This document shows, piece after piece, positions 26,602 through 34,457 of a stretch of 64,000 bases of DNA (its first letter is position 1; every line of letters starts with the position of its first letter). The notes beneath the pieces were generated by a model. That model saw only the letters and a list, made by a program, of their open reading frames with translations, did not search any database and was not told the origin of the DNA. This stretch comes from an uncultured Schlesneria sp. (GTDB lineage Bacteria; Planctomycetota; Planctomycetia; Planctomycetales; Planctomycetaceae): positions 1 through 64,000 of the forward strand of contig CAIOKO010000020.1 of NCBI GenBank assembly GCA_903858935.1, read 5' to 3'. The position numbers were made by a program, and so were the translations under genes.

Positions 26602-27270
26602 ATGTCCACGCCATTCCTGATCGTTGATGGTTACAACTTGATGCATGAAGCAGGGCTGGCTCGCGCCACTTACGGCCCCGGTGATCTCGCACGATTGCGA
26701 CACGAATTATTGGTTAAACTGGCTCGGCGACTGACGATCGAAGAGCGAAAGCGGTGTACTATCGTCTTCGATGCGATTGATGCTCCTGCCAACTTGCCAG
26801 GTCGTTTTATCCATGAAGGAATCCATGTTCTCTTCTCCGAACCAGGACATGAAGCGGACGAGCTTATCGAAAAGCTGATCAGCCAGAATTCTGCGCCACG
26901 TCGATTAACCGTCGTTTCAAGCGATCACCGGATTCAAAACGCAATCCGCAGGCGCCGAGGAATCGGAATCGATAGCGATGAGTTCCTGAAAAAGCTTGAA
27001 TCACCCAATCGTCAAATCGGCCCTTCACGGAATTCGGCGTCACCTGCCACGGACCCCAATCACGATCTGAAGTTCTGGATGGAGGAGTTCGGTGGAGTCA
27101 GTTCTGATTCCATTCAGCAAGAACTTCTCGCACTTTCTAATGATCCGAAGAGTGACTGGGATGACCAGATTGAAAAGTTACAACAGCAACTGAAAAATCC
27201 GGCTGACCTCGATAAGTGGCTCAACGAATCAACAAAATCAAATCCGCCATCAAAGAAACCAGGAAAATGA
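26602..27270 (+). CDS. NYN-domain (YacP-like) nuclease
   Basis: 222 residues. The N-terminal NYN/PIN-like fold has the metal-binding acidic residues of the family: FLIVDGYNLMHEA, CTIVFDAID, GHEADELIEKLI and TVVSSDHRIQNAI. YacP/Rae1-type proteins cleave RNA, in some cases ribosome-bound mRNA. The C-terminal 70 residues are acidic and helical with a lysine/proline-rich end. The start MSTPFLIVDG at 26602 is where the family begins; an upstream in-frame start at 26536 lacks similarity. Single gene. Confidence 0.85.
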   Translation: MSTPFLIVDGYNLMHEAGLARATYGPGDLARLRHELLVKLARRLTIEERKRCTIVFDAIDAPANLPGRFIHEGIHVLFSEPGHEADELIEKLISQNSAPRRLTVVSSDHRIQNAIRRRRGIGIDSDEFLKKLESPNRQIGPSRNSASPATDPNHDLKFWMEEFGGVSSDSIQQELLALSNDPKSDWDDQIEKLQQQLKNPADLDKWLNESTKSNPPSKKPGK

Positions 27271-27380
27271 ACTGCCATGAAACGCTTCTGCGGAAACACG
27301 CAACTTGCGTGGTGTCCGCCAATCTGTAACGTTATTCAATAGAGTGACCGCGTCTTTTCACGAAACCCAGAGTGCCAAAC

Positions 27381-29282
27381 ATGCAATTTGCCTCCCGTTT
27401 TCAGCTTTGCGAGAAAACCGTTTCCTGGTTCGTATTGCTTTGCACGTTGATCGTGCCCGCGTCGAAGGCGTCGGCACAGGGTCTGGACGTCGTCAAGGCC
27501 GCATATACGAAGTACGAATATCGAATCCCGATGCGTGACGGCAAACGCCTTTTCACGGCGGTCTATGTTCCAAAGGATCAGGCCAAGACGTATCCCATTC
27601 TGCTCAACCGTACCCCTTACAGTTGTAAGCCGTATGGAGTTGACCAGTATCGCGAGAATCTTGGTCCGTCGGCCCTCTTCAGCAAAGCGGGCTATATCTT
27701 CGTGTATCAGGATGTGCGAGGTCGCTGGGCGTCCGAAGGGGAATTCGTCGACATGAGGCCGCAACTGTCGGCCAATCATGGTCCACAGGAAATCGATGAA
27801 AGCACTGACACCTGGGATACGATCGACTGGCTGGTGAAAAATGTGAGAAACCATAATGGAAAAGTTGGCATGGCCGGGATTTCGTATCCTGGTTTTTATA
27901 CCAGTGCCGGGATGATCGACGCTCATCCGGCTCTTGTCGCCTGTTCGCCTCAGGCTCCAATCGTTGACTGGTTTATCGGCGACGATTGGCACCACAACGG
28001 CGCCTTACAATTGCCACACGCCTTCAACTTCATGGCAAAAAATGGTCACAAGCGCCCAGAACCCTCTAAAAAGATCGACCACAAATTCGACCACGAAACA
28101 CCCGACGCCTACGATTTTTTTCTGCGTCTTGGCCCACTGCCGAATGCCGATGCACAGTATTACAAAGGTGACGTTCCGTTCTGGAATGAAGTTATGAAAC
28201 ATGGAAACTACGACGATTTCTGGAAGGCTCGTAATCTCAGACCGCACCTGAAACAAATTCGCCCTGCCGTGATGACCGTTGGTGGCTGGTTCGATGCCGA
28301 AAATTTGTTCGGAGCTTTAGAAACTTACAAACAAGTTGAAACCAGCAGCCCGAATACAACCAATGTTCTTGTCATGGGCCCCTGGGTCCACGGTGGCTGG
28401 TCAGGCGGAGATGGTGAAACGCTTGGACACGTTTCGTTCAATGCCAAGACCGCAGTCTTCTATCGCGAACAGATCGAATTCCCCTTCTTCGAATTTCATC
28501 TGAAAGGGGAAGGGAAAGCGGTTCACCCCGAAGCATGGGTCTTCGAAACGGGTACGAATGTCTGGCGGCAATACGATTCCTGGCCACCCAAGAATTTTGC
28601 CATGCGCTCGTTCTATCTCACGTCCGGAGGCCGACTGTCGTCAGAACCACCGAAGCAGACCGATGCCGAGTCCAATTACGATGAATACCCCAGTGATCCA
28701 GCGAAACCAGTCCCCTATCTGGACAAGGTCTCGATTAACATGGCGCCGGAGTATATGACCGCCGACCAGCGTCATGCCTCACGTCGACCTGATGTTCTGG
28801 TCTATCAAACCGATATCCTGGAAACAGACACTGTTCTGTCCGGTCCGATCGAAGTCGAACTGCATGTTTCAACCTCGGGAACCGATTCGGACTGGGTCGT
28901 GAAGTTGATCGATGTCTATCCCAACGACTATCCCGATCCCAAAGAGAATCCGACTGGAGTCAAGATGGGTGGATATCAGCAATTAATCCGCGGCGACGTC
29001 TTCCGAGGAAAATTCCGAAAAAGTTTCGAAAAGCCAGAACCGTTTGTCCCGAATCAGCCCGACAAGGTCAAATTCACAATTCCCGACATCTGTCATGTCT
29101 TCCGACCCGGGCATCGAATGATGGTGCAGGTCCAGAGTACGTGGTTTCCACTGATTGACCGCAATCCGCAGACGTTTGTCGACATCTATACGGCCAAGCC
29201 AACAGATTTCCAGAAAGCCACACAACGAGTCTTTCGAACCACCACCATGCCATCACGGATCACGGTTCGAGTTGAACAGTGA
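27381..29282 (+). CDS. CocE/NonD family secreted hydrolase
   Basis: About 633 residues with a signal peptide (FVLLCTLIVPASKASAQ). The alpha/beta-hydrolase nucleophile is Ser168 in GMAGISYPGF; VYQDVRGRW and GPWVHGGW also match. A C-terminal beta-sandwich follows (LSGPIEVELHVSTSGTDSDW). The family includes cocaine esterase, X-Pro dipeptidyl peptidases and acylases. Substrate unknown. A GTG three codons upstream (27372) is an alternative start. Probably periplasmic/exported. No operon partners. Confidence 0.9.
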   Translation: MQFASRFQLCEKTVSWFVLLCTLIVPASKASAQGLDVVKAAYTKYEYRIPMRDGKRLFTAVYVPKDQAKTYPILLNRTPYSCKPYGVDQYRENLGPSALFSKAGYIFVYQDVRGRWASEGEFVDMRPQLSANHGPQEIDESTDTWDTIDWLVKNVRNHNGKVGMAGISYPGFYTSAGMIDAHPALVACSPQAPIVDWFIGDDWHHNGALQLPHAFNFMAKNGHKRPEPSKKIDHKFDHETPDAYDFFLRLGPLPNADAQYYKGDVPFWNEVMKHGNYDDFWKARNLRPHLKQIRPAVMTVGGWFDAENLFGALETYKQVETSSPNTTNVLVMGPWVHGGWSGGDGETLGHVSFNAKTAVFYREQIEFPFFEFHLKGEGKAVHPEAWVFETGTNVWRQYDSWPPKNFAMRSFYLTSGGRLSSEPPKQTDAESNYDEYPSDPAKPVPYLDKVSINMAPEYMTADQRHASRRPDVLVYQTDILETDTVLSGPIEVELHVSTSGTDSDWVVKLIDVYPNDYPDPKENPTGVKMGGYQQLIRGDVFRGKFRKSFEKPEPFVPNQPDKVKFTIPDICHVFRPGHRMMVQVQSTWFPLIDRNPQTFVDIYTAKPTDFQKATQRVFRTTTMPSRITVRVEQ

Positions 29283-29406
29283 TCCCAAGCGCGTCCTGCT
29301 TTTGCAAAATCCGGTGTTACTGAGGTCAAAATGATTTCATCCAGGCGATGATGGCTTTGGTCGATGTCAGCGACTCACACAGTCAAGGGTTGTATGGAGC
29401 GTCGCC

Positions 29407-29907
29407 ATGTTGGTTTTCGCATTAATGCCACCCCTCCCTTTCACTGGCAAGCTGGTCGTCACAATGGTGATGCTTGCCCTTGCGGGAATGCTGATTCGGG
29501 ATGCTGGCGGGACTTTGACTCGGCAGTCCATCGCAGTCGCGGTTGGAGTATCACGGTTGATCGTGATTGCGCTGGAAACGATCCCACTTCCAAAATATTT
29601 TCGCGGACTTCACGAACCAAGTGGTTTGGTTGCGGGTTTTGTTGGCGTATTGTGCGGTGCAATCTTTCTTCGCCCAACGTCATCAGTTCCTAAACGTCAG
29701 CGCGCTTCAGGTCCGTTACGTTTGTTTTTATTGGCTTGCATCAGCGGACCGCTTTTTGGACTTGTCTGGGCTTATCTTACGATCCTGCTGAGCAATGCCT
29801 CACCCATCGATCGGGGATACTCTTATTCTGTTTATGTCGGAATCGGCGTGTTCGCTGGAGTGTTTGGAGGGGTGATGCTTGTGCTCGCATCATTGCCAAA
29901 TCGCTAG
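29407..29907 (+). CDS. Membrane protein, unknown
   Basis: 166 residues with about four or five hydrophobic spans: LVVTMVMLALAGMLI, SGLVAGFVGVLCGAIFL, LRLFLLACISGPLFGLVWAYLTILL and VYVGIGVFAGVFGGVMLVLASL. GGAG lies 7 nt before the ATG. No recognised domain. Converges with the downstream minus-strand gene, overlapping it by 4 bp. Confidence 0.65.
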   Translation: MLVFALMPPLPFTGKLVVTMVMLALAGMLIRDAGGTLTRQSIAVAVGVSRLIVIALETIPLPKYFRGLHEPSGLVAGFVGVLCGAIFLRPTSSVPKRQRASGPLRLFLLACISGPLFGLVWAYLTILLSNASPIDRGYSYSVYVGIGVFAGVFGGVMLVLASLPNR

Positions 29908-31448
29908 ACTTGAACGGAATGAAAAATGGGCCTGTCGTCTAATTTCCGCCGACTGAATAGCAATAGGGCCGACAGTAACATCAGCGGGATGACGACAAAT
30001 CCGTACGGTATGACAAAATGAGTCTCCATGGGGCCGTGAGAAATGTAAAAACCACCCCATTGTATCGATGTGCCGACCCAGTCGGTTACTCTCGCCTCTG
30101 ACCCGTCCGATAGATCGATGTTGAACTCCAGGCCGATCTTCTGCACAGTTCCATCGGTTGGCTGTGGCGAGGCCAGGCCAACGATTGTCATCGGCACCTG
30201 CATTTGAGGTTCTTGTGACGCTATCGGTTGACCTGATGCTCCAAACATTTCGGGAACACCGCCTGACGAAAAAATTTCGTCACTTTCCGTTGCGGCACCG
30301 TTCGGAAGATTTATGACTGCCCCCGTAGGGAGAATATTCATAACCACATCATCGAAATCCGATTCGGATTCCTGTGGAAGAAACGTCATCGTCTCGTGAC
30401 GGGGCCCCGTGATCATCCGGTAGTGAGTCCCCGAGCCATCATCGCACTGAGTTCGATTATGCAGACAAGCCAGACCTTGCTTTCCCGAGGCGAGAAGCAG
30501 TTGTTTTCCAAATTCCAATTCGAAATTCACGACATCTGACACAACGCCACTTCTCACCCAGACACCTGCCACTGCGAGCGATGTCAACAGCGTCAGGACC
30601 CCCAGTTTTCTGCGCCAGCCGCTGAAGAAGCCTGCCAGTCCATGATTTTCCTCAACACCATGCGACCGCATCGTCGCAGACGATGCAACAGTTTCCGTCA
30701 CGACAGTGGAATTCTTTCGACGTGGTCCGACCAGCATGATCGACGCTAACAAACCAATCGGAAGAACGACTGACCAGTGCGGAATCTGAATCGCGTATTC
30801 CCAACTGCCATCTTCCCCCACTCCACGGAGATAGCGGAACCCGCAAAACTGCAACTTCGATTCGACCATTTCGTTATGCTGGTCGCCTGAATCCAGGTTG
30901 GGGCTACAATCAGGATTACAATCAGAAATAGTGAAATCAAAAGAGACTCCCACTCGAGGGTGTTGCACCGAATTCGGTACGAAACTCGACTGGCTCGCCG
31001 ACGCCTGGGTCAACTCTTTTTCGCCGGAATCCGCCTCTTCCGTATACACCGCAGACATGACGGAAGGGTTATCCGCCAGGTTAACGTCTAAATTCGATTG
31101 AGGCGGGCGATCGTTGACGAAATTCGCGACCATGGAACCAGTCTGTGACGCTGGTGCCGGCGGTTGATCAACTTTTTGTGCCGGCGCAAGCAAAAGCTTT
31201 ACATCGGCGTAGAATCCTGTGACGTGCCAATCGATCTGCGGCAAATGGCCAGGCCATTCGGCCGAAAGGCGGTAGCCCGAAATATTGATTGTTCCAGGAA
31301 CTGAAAACGCACTTGTTCGATTCCCCTTCGAACCAAAGATCAGACCGTGATCGACATAACTCTTGATCCAGGCGCCGGTGAACAGGAGCGAGGCAATTAA
31401 GGCCCCGACACCAAACGTGCGCCGCCAGCCTTTGAAAAAATCTCGCAT
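29904..31448 (-). CDS. Membrane protein with internal tandem duplication
   Basis: About 514 residues consisting of two similar halves. Copy 1 (about 1-244) begins FFKGWRRTFGVGALIASLLF and ends IPHWSVVLPIGLLASIML; copy 2 (about 271-501) begins FFSGWRRKLGVLTLLTSLAV and ends IPYGFVVIPLMLLSALLL. Each half has an N- and a C-terminal membrane span with a periplasmic-type beta region between. Single-copy proteins of this FFxGWRR type are common in planctomycetes; the duplication is the notable point. The ATG at 31448 has GGGAAG upstream; an ATG at 31484 adds 12 residues. Function unknown. Confidence 0.75.
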   Translation of the reverse strand: MRDFFKGWRRTFGVGALIASLLFTGAWIKSYVDHGLIFGSKGNRTSAFSVPGTINISGYRLSAEWPGHLPQIDWHVTGFYADVKLLLAPAQKVDQPPAPASQTGSMVANFVNDRPPQSNLDVNLADNPSVMSAVYTEEADSGEKELTQASASQSSFVPNSVQHPRVGVSFDFTISDCNPDCSPNLDSGDQHNEMVESKLQFCGFRYLRGVGEDGSWEYAIQIPHWSVVLPIGLLASIMLVGPRRKNSTVVTETVASSATMRSHGVEENHGLAGFFSGWRRKLGVLTLLTSLAVAGVWVRSGVVSDVVNFELEFGKQLLLASGKQGLACLHNRTQCDDGSGTHYRMITGPRHETMTFLPQESESDFDDVVMNILPTGAVINLPNGAATESDEIFSSGGVPEMFGASGQPIASQEPQMQVPMTIVGLASPQPTDGTVQKIGLEFNIDLSDGSEARVTDWVGTSIQWGGFYISHGPMETHFVIPYGFVVIPLMLLSALLLFSRRKLDDRPIFHSVQV

Positions 31449-31860
31449 GAAGCTCTTCCCTGAGTTCGAACACGTTTGACCCATCCCTGGTCATCCCAAG
31501 ATCCGCGAAAGGTTAATTAAACCCCGTTTTTGCGCCTATCCGTGAATGGAACGCAGAGCTTAAACCTGTACCTCAACAGCGAAAAACAAATACGGCAATA
31601 AATTTACCTGCGATCTCTTTGTGCGGGCATCGTTCGCAACCCGATCGAAAAATGCGCAGCTACACACATGCATAAATCAAAAGGCTTTCAGAGACCAGAA
31701 AACGAAGAAAAGAAAGATTAGAACACTAATCAGCATTAATCTTCGCGAATCAAATAAATCAAAATTCTTTTGATTTCTCTTGATTCTTATTCGTGCAGCT
31801 CGTCAGTTTCGTGGTTAAAAATCTTTTTGATTATCGTCTTCGTTTCGTGCACATTGCCCA
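31449..31860. other. AT-rich intergenic region, no gene seen
   Basis: Between the anti-sigma gene end and the duplicated membrane protein. It contains runs such as GATTAG..CTAATC and repeated GATTT/AAATC words but no coding frame or clear terminator. It must carry the promoter of 29904-31448. Confidence 0.4.
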
Positions 31861-32106
31861 TCACGACGCTGTTTTTTTGAGCGCATTTATCGCCTGACAA
31901 AGTGCCTCAAATTCTTCGCGGCACTCGGGACAAATCAGCAGGTGCTGCTCAATCGCCTTCAGCCCTTCGGCGATTGGTTTCCCGGCGAGGCGATCCTCAG
32001 CGAACTCACCGACCTGCATCAAGCAGACATCGCAATCGATTTCGACCGCTTGAGTATCGCGAACAACGTCGAGCAATCGTTGGATTTCTTCGCCTGTCAT
32101 CGACAT
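31861..32106 (-). CDS. Putative zinc-finger anti-sigma factor
   Basis: 81 residues. The motif HLLICPECREE (H-x3-C-x2-C) is the ZAS zinc-binding signature of anti-sigma factors, with an earlier CDVC pair. No transmembrane segment is present, so it would be a soluble anti-sigma or a small regulator. The ATG at 32106 has GGG 8 nt upstream (AAAGGG). It begins 13 bp after the sigma-factor stop codon, a classical sigma/anti-sigma operon. Confidence 0.75.
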   Translation of the reverse strand: MSMTGEEIQRLLDVVRDTQAVEIDCDVCLMQVGEFAEDRLAGKPIAEGLKAIEQHLLICPECREEFEALCQAINALKKTAS

Positions 32107-32119
32107 GGTCGTGACCCTT

Positions 32120-32725
32120 TCATTCGTTAAAAGCAAATGCAAACGACTGATAATCAAACCCTGCCTGCACAAGCTCTTGCTTGAGTCGAAATCGGGCATC
32201 ATGGCTCAATTTATAAAGAGCGTTTCGGCTGCATCCCAATTGCCCTGCAATTTCTTCCTGTGCCATCCCTTTGATCTCAGCCAACAAAACCGTTCGCTGC
32301 CTGTCTGTCAGTTGAGTGTTGATCACACGGTACATGGCTTCAACCAATTCTCGCCGCTCAGGAACCACGTCTCCGTCAACGTCCGACACTGGATCGAAGT
32401 TTGTATCCGCGACCAGCTTTTCCAGGGAGACGTCACGCCAGCGTCGTTTACGCAACTCTGTCATGGCAACTCGAATCGCGATCGACGTCGCCCATGTGAC
32501 AAATCGGCTGCGATTCTGAAACTGGTTCAATGCCTGCAAGATTCGAATCAGCGAGTCTTGCAGGAAATCATCCATCATGCTTTCGACGTAATCCGATCGA
32601 GATTTCAATGAGGATTTCAGACCGACGACCAGCAGTTCACGCAAGTCGGCAAGGGCCGTTTCACGAACCGGTCCTTCCGCCTCAAGCGATTTGATCCATT
32701 CGTCGTTGTTTCGGTCCCTGACCAT
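32120..32725 (-). CDS. ECF-type RNA polymerase sigma factor
   Basis: About 201 residues. The sigma-2 region (VESMMDDFLQDSLIRILQALNQF...RFVTWATSIAIRVAM) and the sigma-4 helix-turn-helix (LTDRQRTVLLAEIKGMAQEEIAGQLGCSRNALYKLSHDAR) are clear. It would direct RNA polymerase to its own promoter set; the targets are unknown. The start is uncertain: the ATG at 32725 (MVRDRNNDEW) is chosen, with the frame open to a TTG at 32803. The anti-sigma gene follows immediately. Confidence 0.85.
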   Translation of the reverse strand: MVRDRNNDEWIKSLEAEGPVRETALADLRELLVVGLKSSLKSRSDYVESMMDDFLQDSLIRILQALNQFQNRSRFVTWATSIAIRVAMTELRKRRWRDVSLEKLVADTNFDPVSDVDGDVVPERRELVEAMYRVINTQLTDRQRTVLLAEIKGMAQEEIAGQLGCSRNALYKLSHDARFRLKQELVQAGFDYQSFAFAFNE

Positions 32726-33145
32726 CAGCGCGGATTCCAAGCTTCGTTTCAGCAATGTTCGAGAATCTTGTTCATGGGCAACGTAACAACTACCGGGGCT
32801 CAAGTCATCCCGACTGCTAAACGCAGGTTTCGCATCCCATTAAAAAATGGGGGAAAAGAGCTGTGAGCGGGGTTCTCTATTTCTTTGATTAAAATCTACA
32901 AAATTGTGATTCTCAAGCGCGTTGATTTCAGTTGGAGTGCAACCCGCGCAGCGTGTGAGATTGGCAGTTCGGATCACTCCCTATTAGACTCTGTGCGAGT
33001 TGTCGGGACACGCTCGCCACGAGTCAGGAGACTCGTGGCGAGCGTGGACTGGGTCATAAGGCCCGCGCACAACTGCGCAAATTCAAGTGCGGGGTCTGGA
33101 GCCTCGTACACAGCATTTGATTTACTATTCTGGTTCAAAACGACT
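32726..33145. other. Divergent intergenic region with strong hairpin
   Basis: Between the ECF sigma factor (minus) and the glycosyltransferase (plus). It contains the 17-bp perfect hairpin at 33009-33046 and no coding frame that matches known proteins, although the glycosyltransferase frame is open through it. Confidence 0.5.
33009..33046. repeat. Perfect 17-bp inverted repeat (CTCGCCACGAG type)
   Basis: CACGCTCGCCACGAGTC-agga-GACTCGTGGCGAGCGTG: 17 perfectly paired bases and a 4-base loop, extremely stable in RNA or as a cruciform. It lies about 100 bp upstream of the glycosyltransferase start and is not followed by a U-tract, so it is not a standard terminator. The CTCGCCACGAGTC sequence type is known to me as a dispersed planctomycete hairpin repeat. 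Confidence 0.8.
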
Positions 33146-34279
33146 GTGGCCAAGACTCGTGTGGTGCTGCTGATACCGACGCTCGACCGTTCCGGGGCCG
33201 AGAAGCAGTTTACGTTGCTGGCCAAGGGGCTTCCCAAAAACGAATTCGATGTGACGGCGGTCGCATTGACTCGCGGTGGTCCTTATGCCGATGAACTGGC
33301 ATCTTCCGGAATTCCGCTGACCGTGATTGGCAAGCGATCGAGATTTGATCCATTTTCGTTCTGGAAGCTGCGAGCCGAACTTCAACGATTGCAGCCCGAC
33401 ATTCTCCATACCTGGTTGTTTGCGGCGAACAGTTATGGCCGATTGTGTTCGGGGATCGTTCCTCAAGCGAAAATTGTCGTGTCAGAGAGATGTGTCGACA
33501 GCTGGAAGAAAGGCTGGCAACTTTGGCTCGATCGGCAACTGATCAGCAAAACAGATCGACTCGTCGGGAATTCGCAAAGTGTCGTCGATTTCTATCGCGA
33601 ATTGGGAGTTCCCGCCGAAAAACTTATCTGCATACGGAACGGGATCGAGCTGCCTGTTCTGGATGAAGCCGCAGATCGGTCGACGCGCGAATCTCTCTTG
33701 GATGAACTCAACTTACCTCCGGATGCTTTTGTCGCCGGCTATCTTGGGAGGCTGGCGAAACAGAAGCGCGTGGAAGATCTGATCTGGGCTGTGGAAACGC
33801 TGCGGCAGATTCGTCCGCGATTATACCTTGTGATCGCAGGTGGCGGCCCAGAGCGAGAACGATTGGAATGTTTTGCCCGTGACGTGGGATGCCTGGAGCA
33901 CGTCCGGTTCCTGGGTCATCGAGAGGACGGGGCGCGTTTGCTCAAGATGTTTGACGTTTTTTGCTTGGCGAGCAGTTTTGAGGGAATGTCCAATAGTTTG
34001 ATGGAAGCCATGTCGATTGGTAAGCCGGTCGTTGCCAGTGATATTCCCGCCAATCGCGAGTTAGTCATTCAATGTCAGACGGGTTTTTTGCCGAAGTTAG
34101 CGGATACGGTCGGATTTATGCAGTTTCTGAGGCAATTGATCGACGAAAAAGGCCTGGGGGACGAGCTAGGCCGCGCTGGTCGCGAACGGATTCAACAATC
34201 TTTCAGTATTTCGCGTATGGTGGATGGATACGCCGAGGTTTACCGAAATGTGTTGAGCGAAAGCGTTCCTGATGCATGA
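33146..34279 (+). CDS. Glycosyltransferase family 4
   Basis: 377 residues, GT-B fold, GT4/RfaG type. N-terminal LLIPTLDRSGAEKQF, the mid-region SERCVDSWKKG and IRNGIELPVL, then GYLGRLAKQKRVEDLIWA, and the donor-binding SSFEGMSNSLMEAMSIGKPVVASD (E-x7-E). It transfers a sugar from a nucleotide sugar during envelope or exopolysaccharide assembly. The start is GTG at 33146 by homology, since the upstream open frame crosses the hairpin repeat. Followed by asnB, 178 bp further on. Confidence 0.9.
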   Translation: MAKTRVVLLIPTLDRSGAEKQFTLLAKGLPKNEFDVTAVALTRGGPYADELASSGIPLTVIGKRSRFDPFSFWKLRAELQRLQPDILHTWLFAANSYGRLCSGIVPQAKIVVSERCVDSWKKGWQLWLDRQLISKTDRLVGNSQSVVDFYRELGVPAEKLICIRNGIELPVLDEAADRSTRESLLDELNLPPDAFVAGYLGRLAKQKRVEDLIWAVETLRQIRPRLYLVIAGGGPERERLECFARDVGCLEHVRFLGHREDGARLLKMFDVFCLASSFEGMSNSLMEAMSIGKPVVASDIPANRELVIQCQTGFLPKLADTVGFMQFLRQLIDEKGLGDELGRAGRERIQQSFSISRMVDGYAEVYRNVLSESVPDA

Positions 34280-34293
34280 TTCTATTGAAACGA

Positions 34294-34322
34294 AACCCCA
34301 CCCCCACCCTTGCGGGGGTTTA
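34294..34322 (+). terminator. C/G-rich hairpin after glycosyltransferase
   Basis: AAACCCC...GGGGTTT arms around an ACCCCCACCCTTGCG core, starting 15 bp after the stop codon of the glycosyltransferase and ending in TTTATAA. The position and T-tail suggest a factor-independent terminator. Confidence 0.45.
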
Positions 34323-34457
34323 TAAAGGGCCTTTGCCCTAGCCTTCGAAAAACAACGTCAAAAACCCCAAAATCTCTGGTGCAAAGGCCCGATTCCACCG
34401 CTGCCGAGGGGCGATTCGTTTTATTTACCACTCAAAATACCTCTCGAGATCATCATC

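Noticed and set aside
32885-33145. N-terminal extension of the glycosyltransferase
   Set aside because: The open frame crosses the 17-bp hairpin repeat and has no GT4 similarity; the GTG at 33146 fits the family start.
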